64,000 bases of DNA from Cryptomeria japonica (GCF_030272615.1 NC_081405.1:157003454-157067453), one strand, 5' to 3'. Positions 11,068 to 20,901 are shown, counted from the first letter of the stretch. The notes: generated by a model not told the origin, from the sequence alone. Program-made: numbers and translations.

Positions 11068-11425
11068 CACTAGTACATTTGGGCCTAATTTTCAATGGTC
11101 AATTGTCGGTAGTCCGACAACACCACACTAAACTTCTGACAAATTTAACCGTTGAAAACTTATCGTCGGTCTTTTCGATGATGCCATTGGTGTCGTAATT
11201 CTGACAACGTTACGATCTTATCCGATGGCGGCTATATTTCCTTCCTCGGCCAGAAAATTACACAAATTCCCATCGAAATTCTGACAGCAGCTATGTTTTA
11301 TCCTCGATGACTATCCAAAAAGAAGTGACGTCGGATATACAGCATCCTTGTCAGATGTTTCTTTAGTTGTCATCGGAATTCCGACGGTGTCAGACGATGT
11401 GGGTCATATGGCTTTTCCGTCGGTG
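11068..11425 (+). repeat. C left terminal inverted repeat and subterminal repeats
   Basis: After the CACTA end, several copies or variants of a palindromic word based on GTCGGAATTCCGACGG occur, for example near 11107, 11165, 11271 and 11374. In CACTA elements such subterminal arrays bind the TnpA-type protein. No gene is seen in this stretch. Confidence 0.75.
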
Positions 11426-12497
11426 AATGAAAGCATTGCAGGAGTTCTACTTTTAAAAGTTACATGAAACATTTTTAATTTATTGGATTCAGTGTTATTT
11501 GAAAAAAAATTTATCAATGATGTTTCCTTTCTCCAAAAATTGGATCTAGGATCTTTCTGTCAAATAATATGTATCATCCAATGACTAAATATTGTCTTTA
11601 CAAATGCTTGTTTTATTTAATTATCATCTGAGTGTGAATTATAATTTATATCTATGTGGAAGAAGAAGATACAAGGTGAAGACTCATGTGCAAGTAAATT
11701 TCGTAAAAGAAAGCAAGCAAGCATTATCTTTAATGATAGTGAAACGAGCTCATCAACTGCCTACAAGAGAGCAATTGGAGAAAAGCAAAGGAAAGTGTAA
11801 AAGGGTGATAAATACATACAGAGTATGCAATACAAACAAACAATGTCTGGAGTGTGTGATGTGACATCTCTAATTTATGTCCAGAGGGACTAACTAGTTT
11901 TGGAGTTCCTGGGAAACCTATTGGGCCACACTTGGAGGAAATCAATGTGTTCATGCAAGGACCACCTTTTTTCTATTATGAGAATGATGCTTTTGCACTG
12001 AAGGATATTTGGAAGGCAATATCCAAAAAATTGCTATAGTGCGGAACCAGAGTTGGTGGACTCGAAGTACTTTTCGGCTTCTAGAAGACCAAGACGTTAT
12101 GTACACAATCTCCCAATAGAAGGGCAATTTCAAGAATTACCTCTCCCCCCCATGACTATTTAGGAAGCATTTCCTCAGACAAAGGACTATTGGCCTCCGT
12201 GGGATCAAATAAAAAAATTGAAGCATAGACTCTAGACAATGTGGTGGTGTCCTTCGTGAAGAACTCTGCACTATAATTGAAAATTCACAAGGGAAACTGT
12301 ATGATAGTGAATAGAAATACATTCTTGAAAAGTGGGAAGAAAGGATCTTGGTTTAGGTGGGGCCAGGTCAGGTAGCTCCTCTAGAGGTTGACGAGATAGA
12401 AATCATATTACGATTTGAAAAAGATCACACTCGTGGAACTTCGTGTGCAACTAATCGATTGCACTGTTTGGGTAATGCATTCCAAATAGATATAGTT
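11395..12497 (+). repeat. Inverted repeat 1, left arm (DRM-like)
   Basis: This 1.1-kb arm reappears in reverse complement at 12561-13665, separated by a 63-base spacer (12498-12560). By eye the arms are around 90% identical with few indels. Many differences are C/T or G/A. The two arms end together inside a codon run matching the DRM motif CLGNAFQID. Confidence 0.9.
11640..12497 (+). pseudogene. DRM-type DNA methyltransferase fragment, sense copy in left arm
   Basis: Plus-strand translation gives GFGVPGKPIGP (DRM: GFGVP), PPFFYYENDAFALKDIW, ELVDSKYFSASRRPRRYVHN, YWPPWDQ, WVGPGQVAPLEVDEIE, KDHTRGTS and HCLGNAFQID, in the order found in plant DRM1/2-type de novo cytosine methyltransferases. 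In that family the catalytic motifs are rearranged, and this part lies before SAM motif I. Several stops and frameshifts are present, including one extra base near 12030 relative to the other arm. I see no intron-like interruptions over about 200 codons, which would fit capture from a spliced transcript, but exon limits of the donor gene are unknown here. It cannot encode an active enzyme. Confidence 0.8.
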
Positions 12498-12560
12498 AAA
12501 TTCTACTATCCAAAAGAATGCATATAAAATTTTAAGTATGCATACAAATAAATGGTATGC

Positions 12561-13404
12561 AATTGTATCTATTTGGAATGCATTACCCAAATAGCACAAT
12601 CGATTAGTCGCACATGAAGTTCCACAAGTGTGATCTTTTTCAAATCCTAATATGATATCTATCTCGTCAACCTCTAGAGGAGCTACCTAATCTTGCCCCA
12701 CCCAAACCAAGATCCATTCTTCCCACTTTTCAAGAATGTATTTGTATTCACTATCTTGCAGTTTCCCTCATGAATTTTCAATTATAGTGTAGAGTTCTTC
12801 ACGAAGGACACCACCACATCGTCTATAGTCTTGCAATTCAATTTTTTTCTTTGATCCCATGGAGGCCAATAGTCCTTTATCTGAGGAAGTGCTTCCTGAA
12901 TAGTCATGGGGGGGAGAGGTAATGCTTGAAATTTCCCTTCTATTGCGAGATTGTGTACATAACTTCTTGGTCTTCTGGAAGCCGAAAAGTACTTCGAGTC
13001 CGCCAACTCTGATTCCACACTATAGAAATTGTAGGATATTGGCTTCCAAATATCCTTCGTTGCAAAAGCATCATTATCATAATAGAAAAAAGGTGTCCCT
13101 TGCATGAACACATTGATTTCCTCCAAGCGTGGCCCAATAGGTTTCCCAGGAACTCCAAAACCAGTTAGTCCCTCCGGACATAAATTAGAGACGTCACATT
13201 AAATACTCCAGACATTGTTTGTTTGTATTGCATACTCTCTATGTATTTATCACCCTTTAACACTTTCCTCTTCTTTTCTCCAATTGCTCTCTTGTAGGCA
13301 GTTGATGAGCTTGTTTCCATGTCATTCAAGATAATGCTTGCTTGCTTTCTTTTACGAAATTTACTTGCGCACGAGTCTTCAGCTTGTATCTTCTGCTTCC
13401 GCAC
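12561..13404 (-). pseudogene. DRM-type DNA methyltransferase fragment, antisense copy in right arm
   Basis: Minus-strand reading gives the same protein stretch as the left arm, better preserved. An open frame of 114 codons (13126-12782) contains TPFFYYDNDAFATKDIW, ADSKYFSASRRPRSYVHN, PMTIQEALPQIKDYWPPWD and RKKLNC, hallmarks of the DRM C-terminal half. An upstream frame (13404-13165) supplies a Lys/Arg-rich stretch and YKQTMSGVFNVTSLIYV. The open frame ends at a shift just after KLNC, where the family continues with the target-recognition region. Orientation opposite to the left arm makes the pair a hairpin-forming unit. Confidence 0.82.
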
Positions 13405-13665
13405 ATATATAAATTACAATTCACACTCAGATGATAATTAAATAAAATAAGCATTTGTAAAGAAAATATTTAGTCATTGGATGTTACATATTATCTGACG
13501 GAAAGATCCTAGATCCAATTCTTGGAGAAAGGAAACATCATTGATAAACTTTTTTTCAAATAACACTAAATCCAATAAATTAAAAATGTTTCGTGTAATT
13601 TTTAAAAGTAGAACTCATGCAATGCTTTCATTCACCAACAACAAAGCCGTCTAACCCACAACATT
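12561..13665 (-). repeat. Inverted repeat 1, right arm
   Basis: This is the reverse complement of 11395-12497. The outer limit is set by the match around GCAATGCTTTCATTCACC and a few lower-identity words beyond it (about 13620-13665). The arm extends past the DRM-like coding part on its outer side into sequence with no recognised protein. Confidence 0.88.
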
Positions 13666-14795
13666 ATCCATAATAGAACAAATCACTATAATAGGCTATT
13701 ATAAAGAATCTATACAAAAATATGAAAGAACATTAAATTACCATTACAAACCCATAAACCATTAAATAGTGAAAATAGATATAAATTTGTAAATGTCTCC
13801 CTACAAACACCACAACCATAGCCAAAACAAAAAAAATTCTTACCCGCAAAAACTAAGTAGTTGGTGAGTTGCAAGTCTACAACATCTCTTAGATGATTGA
13901 ACCATTTCTTAATTTTGTTCTTCTGATTAGTCAATGGATTTAGTTGCATGTACAATTTTCTATTTGAAGCCTTTCATTTCCTTCTGCATCATTCTTCATG
14001 TCCATAGTATTGGATAGTTGTACAATTTATGATGCTATAATATCTATGTGACCCTTAATATCCTTAGTATATTTAGGTCATTGCCTTTAAAACATGTATG
14101 CCACCACTACATCCTTTACAATTTTCTAAAAAGAAAATTATGCTTTCTTGTAGTTGGATATGTGTTGTTGCACATCTAATCACCAAAACTTCTATTCTTT
14201 TGTCTTCCACCTTCTTCTCTGCATCCTTCAATTAAACTTTGGCTTCCAATTTGAAAGAATGTTCCTTAAATCCATTAAGCATCAATTGTTTTTTCTCTGC
14301 ACTTGACAAAGACTCGTCCAAAAATACTTCTACAAGTCCTTCATGAAGGACTTTCATTGCATATTTAATAAGTTATGATCCCTATATTTGAGACTTAATA
14401 AAATTCTTGTGAGTAGAATGGTGAATTTTATCACCCAAACAAATCATATGCAAGGGAGACAATAACTTAAGGTCCATCTGATCTTGAGACATTGATGCCC
14501 ACTTTAGCATGTCACATCCTAAATTGACAAGACTAGGATGCCTTAGGTGCCCTAGTACTCGTGATTGGGACCCAAAATATGACCCCTCATTTTGTGTGTA
14601 GGAAATTGATTCAGGAGTTACATAATAGATAATACATGTGTATTTTAATTGTAGGCCAATTCCATACACCTTCCTTTACTATTTTAAAAATATCATTGAC
14701 CAAAATATTGTGTAGCAGTACTATGGAGTGCATTTCATCTATTTTATGCCCAAAGATTTCATCATACCACTTTCTTTTCAAAGGTGACTGATTGA
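13666..14795. other. C interior without recognised gene; unidentified minus-strand codon runs
   Basis: Minus-strand readings at 14838-14611 (KRKWYDEIFGHKIDEMHSIV) and 14545 down to about 14200 (LGCDMLKWASMSQDQMDLK, then VEVFLDESLSSAEKKQLML) look protein-like, with plausible composition over about 150 codons in total. They are broken by a gypsy-LTR-like scrap at about 14545-14625. I do not recognise them. They may be parts of another captured host gene. Confidence 0.3.
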
Positions 14796-14985
14796 TTGTG
14801 CCATTTGGGTAAAGCATTCCAAATAGATACAGTTGCATACCATTTATTTGTCTTGAAAGCCTTTTATCCTGATGGCATTAAATTAAAGTTCTTTCTCTAT
14901 TTTCTGGTGATCTCTGGAGTAGAGGTTGCTTTGCATAGACCTGGGATACATTTAACTTGTGTTGTATCTTTGGAAATATGCATCC
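14796..14985 (+). pseudogene. DRM-like fragment continuing into SAM motif I (sense)
   Basis: Plus-strand reading gives HLGKAFQIDTVAYHLFVLKA, then YPDGIKLKFF, then VEVALHRPGIHLTCVVSLEI. In plant DRM proteins this order (LGN-FQVDTVAYHLSVLK, then the glycine-rich FTGIGGGEVALHRL motif I) directly follows the region copied in inverted repeat 1. The glycine-rich loop itself is degraded in this copy. The fragment overlaps the end of the first repeat's content and extends it downstream, so C carries a continuous stretch of the donor gene in pieces. Confidence 0.78.
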
Positions 14986-15078
14986 TAGGTTGATGCAATG
15001 CAACCTCTGCTCCACCAATACCAGAGAGAAGAGAAAGTACTTTAATTTAAAGTCATCAGGATAAAATGCTTTCAAGAC
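14851..15078. repeat. Inverted repeat 2 (DRM SAM-motif region)
   Basis: Arms 14851-14951 and 14979-15078 are reverse complements separated by about 27 bases. On the minus strand, 15022-14993 reads GIGGAEVALH, the intact SAM-binding motif I core that is damaged in the plus-strand arm. This is a second, smaller hairpin made of the next segment of the same gene. Confidence 0.8.
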
Positions 15079-15460
15079 ATATATTAGGTATAAAAGGAAG
15101 CCTACCCTATCATTTGAAGGGATTTACCTACAATTCAAGTGATCTCTTGATTATAAAATAAATTCAATTCCAAGTGAACAAGCAATCAAGCATTCATCAA
15201 GCATTGAAGGAGAATTCAAGTTAAAGCACGCCATTCTGCATGACATCCTAAAACCTTGTGTGAGGATTCAAGAAAGATTCATCAAGGTATCATGTTCAAT
15301 TTTAAGCATTTTTATATTAGATCTATCCTTTCCCTCAAAAGGAAAACATTATACTTCAAGGTTAATTCACAACTCGAGGTTTGACCTAGGAAAGCCTCCA
15401 TCAACAAACCTATTTTTCGTCATTTTGTGTGTAGGAAATTGATTCAGGAGTTACATGTGA
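15079..15460 (+). repeat. Gypsy-LTR-like scrap in C
   Basis: Collinear with the G1 LTR at about 1690-2040: both share CAAGTGA..AAGCAATCA, AAGCATTG, and GGTTTGAC(C/T)TAGGAAA followed by TTTTGTGTG(T/C)AGGAAA. The end word TTTTGTGTGTAGGAAATTGATTC also occurs at about 14592, so parts of this LTR are duplicated around inverted repeat 2. Confidence 0.6.
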
Positions 15461-16679
15461 AGAATTTGGAAAAGTAAATGATGATAATAAAACTCAAATT
15501 TTGATGGCATGAAAAGCATAAGAGTAGGCCATTTCACACCTCCTAGTCCAAAGAATTTTTGACATCCTTTTGATAGTAGATTTTGTGTACCATTCTAATC
15601 CAAAAAATATTCATTTTGTCTACATCCAACAGGTGGAGGATCTGGTCGATCCGTACCTCCTAGTCCCAACAATAGAAGAAATGTGAATAGAAGGAGATGC
15701 TTACTATTAGTCATATGATAAGAGAAAATAGAAGAAATGTGAATAGTACTAGCTAACAAGTTGTGTAATGTTGGGTGATTCATGTTACATCATGGACTTC
15801 ATTGGCTAGCAAGTTGTGAAACTACAAAAAGTTTTTATCATATTTTTATTGAGTATGAAAGCAACCACCTTGAGCTGATGAATGATAACCATCATGTTGT
15901 AGAGTATCAACCCTTGTTGAACAAGGGTGTCACATTTTTTAGGCTCGATCAGTGCAAGGAGACATTTTGTGTATATGTAGTGGTTTCAATTAGCCATTTT
16001 GTGTATAAGTAGAGAGGAGAGGTCGATGTCTTTGTTTATTTGCCTAAAAAACAATGAAAGAGGTCCTAATCAAGGAACACACACATCCAAGCAAGGAGAG
16101 AATTTGGATTCAGGACAATTCTATGCAAGAAAGGATATCAAGCTATAAAAGATAAAAATCAACAAAGGTAAAGTGGATGCTTAAAAAAGAGGAACAATTG
16201 ACAGCTATTATTCTTGCTCCACAATATAGAGACAAGAAGAACTAGGCTATTATTTTTCCTCCCAAGTATGATTTCACATGAAATCGTAGTACCATGAATG
16301 ACAATGAGCCCCTAATAGGTAATTAAGCTACCAATGTCATATAGCAAGATAAAAACATAATAGGTTATAAATGTCATTTAGAAGGGATATGATGAGTGTA
16401 TAACTCATTGTCGCCTATTATTTAAATGTTACTAGAACTACAATAAGTTGTTGAATTTTAATCTCCAAATCATGACATTCATTAGTGGAATAGTTGATGA
16501 TGCTTGAAAAAAGGATTGTCCTAATTTTGTTTCTGGTTTTTTCTTCAATTTTCCAAGGGGAGAGTAATAAAGTTGGCTTTAAGAAACTCATAAAAAATTA
16601 TCTCTTGTTGTGATATTAAAAGTTGTTGGAAAAGTCATAGATATATTAGACAATGGGGAAGGGGATGTCAACAAAGGAG
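15461..16679. other. C interior, no gene recognised
   Basis: AT-rich sequence with short open frames (15595-15783 minus, 15782-16012 plus), none with a recognisable domain. I see no transposase motif on either strand. Confidence 0.5.
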
Positions 16680-16689
16680 GAGGATAGAA

Positions 16690-17000
16690 ACCTAAATCGG
16701 TGTATATCACTTAACAAACCACCTCATACTTAATCGATGTGTCTATCATATGCAAGACAACCGATACTAATCGGTATGTATTAGTTAATCCCGATAACAA
16801 TCAATGTTCACAATTAATATATTAACTGATGTTAATTGGAGTGCATTGGTTAAGCCCAATAACAATCAGTGTTCATGGTTAATATGTTAACCGATATAAA
16901 TCGAAGTGCATTGGTTTTAATGTAAACTAATACCAATCGGTATTTTGTGCTATGAGATTTACAACCGATGATTATCGGTAGTTAAGCATTGATCAAACTT
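16690..17000. repeat. 65-bp tandem repeat with CCGAT...ATCGG words
   Basis: Two and a bit copies of a 65-base unit (from about 16771) contain GTGCATTGGTTAAGCCCAAT and GTTAACCGAT. The surrounding sequence is studded with short palindromes of the type ACCGATNNNATCGGT (for example near 16757, 16927 and 16965). Such regularly spaced palindromes could be protein-binding sites; this is inference. Confidence 0.6.
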
Positions 17001-17087
17001 TGCAAGTATGGTTGAATATATACAAATTTAAGAATGATCATCGATCAAATGAAGGAACAATAGATTTAAGTCTTCATCATAGTTTAT

Positions 17088-17150
17088 CGATAGGATAGAT
17101 GATTGAATGAGAGACTTCATTTATCTCTCATTCAATCATTTATCTTATCG
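17088..17150. repeat. Hairpin: 27-bp arms, 9-base loop
   Basis: Arm 17088-17114 and arm 17124-17150 are reverse complements at 25 of 27 positions; both mismatches keep a G-T-type pairing in RNA. It could be a small foldback element or a source of a small RNA. A (GA)n microsatellite follows at 17312-17330. Confidence 0.75.
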
Positions 17151-17330
17151 AGGCTATCATGCATTAACAAGATAGAGGGACCTTATATCAAATTAAGGAA
17201 GGCATGAGAGTGATATATGTATTAGTGTAATTATTATACTTTTTGAATATTTATCCTTAGTATCACCTAACAGCCAACCTTCACACAATGGATGAGGAGC
17301 AAGTTTGCACAAGAGAGAGAGAGAGAGAGA

Positions 17331-19088
17331 TCGCCAAATGTTGGAGAGAAGATTACATGTGTTGACAGCCTTAAGAATAATTTGCCATGTATGTTATTGA
17401 TTAATTATGCCACGCAAATGATTTGCCTATATACTTGACTTGTGGTGTCAAGTCTCAAGTCAGCTTGCCTTGTTAATTTAATAATAATATTATGTGTATC
17501 ATCCAAATAGGTCTTGAACTATTAGGATGTTATTGCTTGATTGCCTTTATCATATGCTACATGAGTTTGGGCCCAGCCCAATTACATGAATGCTCAAAAT
17601 ACATATTGGACCTACCATATCTACAAGTTACATTCAATATAGGACCACAAGTTACATCACCCAATTAGGGTCAGACCAAATTACAAGTTACATTTATAGG
17701 GCCTGTCCTATCCATGAGTTACATTATATATAGGTCTTTGCCCAAGCAAGACATAATTACAAGTTACATGTATTTGGGCCCAGTCCTAAGTTTGATTTAC
17801 ATAATAGATAATACATGTGTATTTTAATTGTCATTGACAACATTAAAATACAATAGATAGGTATTCGAGCTAGCTACTATTTCAACACATTCTAACACAT
17901 GTATCTATTTCTATGCAATAATTAGTAGTAGCTGTATAGACTAGCATGGTACATAAGTTCTTTTCTAATAGTTCCCTTCATATGCAATTCTTTCAAGACT
18001 ATTTAGTTGTATCTACCTTCTTAGGTTATGCAAATGGAGATTAGATTAGGTTATGTATCTACTTTCTTGCTTTGTAATTCTTGTTGTGTTTAATAAATTT
18101 TTATCCCTTTGGTGAAAAAAAAGGAGGTTGATGATAAATATCTATGTTGTCTATTAGTTGATTCCCATGCCAAAACTTATCACACAAGCTGAAATATGAT
18201 AATCTTGGTTTAAAAATCTCATACAGAAGAATAATGAGTTATGTCTTAAGTTTCATTGCATGGTGTTATGTGACATTGGATAAGTTCACTACTGTTAATC
18301 ATGAAAGATGATGGACTAATCATGGATGGTGCTGAAATTGTTATGACAAACCCAATGGAGTCGTGGTTTACTCACAAGGTTGATCAATATGAAATTTCAA
18401 GCATCTTCTTGGGTTCCATAACAATTGCAATTGTGGTCTACTTCACTCAAATGTCATGAAAACAAAAATTGTTAAGATCAGAAAAAACCTCTCCCCTACA
18501 GGTCCACTTCGAGGCCTGAATGATCACTATTGGTAAATGCCAATGCCCACCGCTTGAGGGTGGGGGGGCCTGAGAATGTTGGGTTCAGACTCGGCAATTA
18601 CCCCCAATAATGCGTCGATGACCTACTTATTGCTATTATGTTGCTTCCTCTGCCTAGAAAAAACCAGTTGTGGCATTACATATGTAGACACAACCTTGAT
18701 CGATACAGTTGTTGGGGTTTGTCACTGTATGTATAGATAGTCAACCACACCATGACCATGTAGTGGGGGGCCTTCAATCCTTGTTCGAGTTCCTTCTGTG
18801 GCCGAGTGAAAGATTCTGCTTCAAAGACCCCGCGCTTTGATCCAGTTCCAGGAAAATTCCACCATAAGAACAAAAACCAGTTAACCACTTGACCAATGGT
18901 TCCCACCTAAATAACTATAACTAGGAACAAGAAATGAGTAGTGGTGGAGGCAAGGCTAGGGGATTCTAGAAAATAGAGGTGGAACTGTGGGTGGGAATAC
19001 ATTGCTTGGGTAGTAATGAGAGAATGGGAAGAGGCCACGAAAATAATTTGAAATGTCTTGGTCTTTTGTTTTTTTTGTTAGTGCCCAT
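17331..19088. other. C interior, no gene recognised
   Basis: From about 17570 to 17780 the words ACAAGTTACAT and GGGCCCAG recur irregularly. No protein domain is visible on either strand; the frame 18676-18906 (minus) shows no family features. Confidence 0.45.
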
Positions 19089-19294
19089 TGTCGTTAGAAT
19101 TTCGACAAATGCGGGCACTTTTTGTAAAAAAACACAAATGTCATTGCCAATTCCTTCTCTGCCGCAAACATATATTGAATATCATCGGAATTCTGATGAA
19201 TGCGGGCAATTTTTCAAAAAAAAATCAAATTTGCTCACAATATACCTTCTCCGTCGGAAACCACCGCCAGAATTTTAGGGCAAATGTATTAGTG
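19089..19294 (-). repeat. C right subterminal repeats and terminal inverted repeat
   Basis: Two tandem copies of a unit of about 90 bp carry TCGGAATTCTGATGAATGCGGGC-like sequence followed by a run of A and a CCTTCTC(C/T)G(T/C)CG word. The TAGTG end follows at 19290-19294. The palindromic TCGNAATTCYGA word is shared with the left end. Confidence 0.75.
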
Positions 19295-19676
19295 AAAGAA
19301 TGTTCATTCCCGAGGTAGATATTTAATGAAATCGATCTTCACATGCAAGATCCTTAAGGAAATCCTTCACGTGCATAAAAAATGATGTGGCATCTTGATC
19401 TCATCCTTATCTCTTTGCTAACTCATCATACAATGTCACCAGTTGCATCGCACAAGCTAAATTGTCAAACCAGAAACCCTAGAGCTGAGATTACCAACCG
19501 GTAGTCACAATTAGTGAAACCCTGACACCGGTCCACTACATCTTTTCATACCAGTTCTCCAACTTGAACATCAATAACAACTTCTTCCAATCTTCATACT
19601 AGTTCACCTACACTTATTGACATCAATGACAACATACATTATCATCATATCATCATACCATCATCATATGCCAACA
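19295..19676 (-). repeat. D inner LTR, part 2 (its 5' part in D's direction)
   Basis: Resumes the LTR interrupted at 11067 and matches 25173-25555. In D's direction it starts TGTTGGCATATGATG at 19676, directly after the polypurine tract. Confidence 0.9.
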
Positions 19677-19845
19677 ATCTCCCCCTTTGGCATTGATGGC
19701 AATACTCAATGTAGCATTGTAACTATAAACGACATAGACCAGTGCAACTATAACATATATCTTCATCAATAGATATCTTCTTTCCCATACATCAGATATC
19801 TTCTCCCCCATACATCAGATATCTTCTCCCCCTTTGACAACAATG
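19677..19845 (-). promoter_or_regulatory. D polypurine tract and second upstream purine tract
   Basis: In D's direction CCATCAATGCCAAAGGGGGAG directly precedes the LTR (19700-19677). About 140 bases upstream a similar GGCATTG TTGTCAAAGGGGGAGA (19845-19825) occurs. Between them a 23-base unit containing ATACATCAGATATCTTCTCC repeats. The same doubled arrangement is seen in F, I and J. Polypurine tracts prime plus-strand DNA synthesis. Confidence 0.8.
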
Positions 19846-19969
19846 CCAAAGTGGATGCACAAGCTTCCATTTTCCACTATGTTGCTCCCCCTATAGAGTA
19901 GCATCCTTCAACACATCAATCCTAAAGGATTTGACACTGTAGTACCTGACTGATGTGGAGCACAAATCT

Positions 19970-20746
19970 TTAGTTTACTTCATGAAGGGGTAGAACCCCT
20001 AATTCACCTCTTAAATAGGTAAATGTACTCTTAAGTAAGGGGTTAGTGAATATGTCTGCTAGCGGCTCCTTACTAGAAACATGTTCTGATACAACCTCTT
20101 TGTTTTGAACCCCCTCTCTCAAGAAATGATACTTGAGCTCAATGTGCTTAGTTCTAGCATGCAACACCGGATTCTTGGAAATATTTATTGCACTCATGTT
20201 GTCACAAAATATACTCACCGGTTCAAATATAGGTACTTTGAAACCATCCAATACATGCTTCATCCAGATTGCTTGAGTGTAGTTCATAAATGCTGCCACA
20301 TACTCTGCTTCAGCTGTAGACTGGGAAGTATAACTTTGCTTCTTACTTGTCCATGAGACTAGTCTTCCACCAAGAAAGAACTCTCCATCAGCTGTGCTCT
20401 TTCGGTTGTCCACATTACCTGCCCAATCTGCATCAGTAAATACTTTAAGATTAAAATCACCATTGTATGGATACCACAATCCATAATCAACTATCCCTTT
20501 CAGGTATCTAAGAATCCTCTTGACTGCTACCAAGTGGGATTCTCTTGGACTTTTCTGAAAATGGGCCACAATGCCCACTACATGAGCAATATCTGGTCTA
20601 TTGTGTACCACATAGTGCAGATTACTGATCATTGACCGGTACTCCTTCTCATTTACCAACACTGAATCATCTTCCTTAGTTAATTTGTAGTCGGTCACCA
20701 TCGGTGTACCAACCAATTTGCTCTCCTCCATGCCAAAAGTCTTCAA
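19970..20746 (-). pseudogene. pol: D pol: RT C-terminus and RNase H
   Basis: This 258-codon frame starts inside the RT connection (MKTFGMEESKLVGTPMV). It includes RPDIAHVVGIVAHFQKSP, VKRILRYLKG, the RNase H motif FTDADWAG, RKSTADGEFFLGG, QSTAEAEYVAA, and FCDNMSAINISKNPVLHARTKHI, ending in ELGVLPLHEVN. All are standard copia RNase H landmarks, and the catalytic D-E-D positions are present. The ATG is only the first after an upstream stop. Just upstream, 20747-20901 holds the FVDD catalytic region broken by stops. Confidence 0.9.
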
Positions 20747-20901
20747 TACCTCTTTGACATAGTTGGACTAGGTAATAAAGATACCCTCTTTCATCTGCTA
20801 AATTTATGGACCAATGAATAACTTTATCTCTCCAATCAGAGACATCTCAAACCTCTTTGTTCATTTCATCATCTCCAAAGATTATGTCATCTACAAACAC
20901 T

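Larger units (their letters stand above)
11068..19294. mobile_element. C: CACTA-type DNA transposon, 8.2 kb, non-autonomous, carrying DRM-like inverted repeats
   Basis: The left end CACTAGTACATTTGGGCC and right end GGGCAAATGTATTAGTG are terminal inverted repeats with the CACTA/TAGTG signature of the En/Spm (CMC) superfamily. The flanks are GAA (11065-11067) and AAA (19295-19297). The uninterrupted LTR at about 25170 reads CTAAGAAGAATG, so the insertion and a 3-bp duplication with one later change are directly visible. Both ends carry repeated TCGGAATTCYGAYR-like subterminal motifs. I find no TnpA/TnpD-like transposase reading, so it was probably mobilised in trans. Inside are two inverted repeats resembling a DRM-type cytosine methyltransferase, gypsy LTR scraps, a perfect-looking hairpin and short tandem repeats. 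Confidence 0.88.

Noticed and set aside
18490-18910. Possible tRNA-derived SINE (minus strand GTCAAGTGGTTAACTGG; plus strand TTGTTCGAGTTCC)
   Set aside because: The A-box-like and B-box-like words lie on opposite strands and no tail or target duplication is seen.
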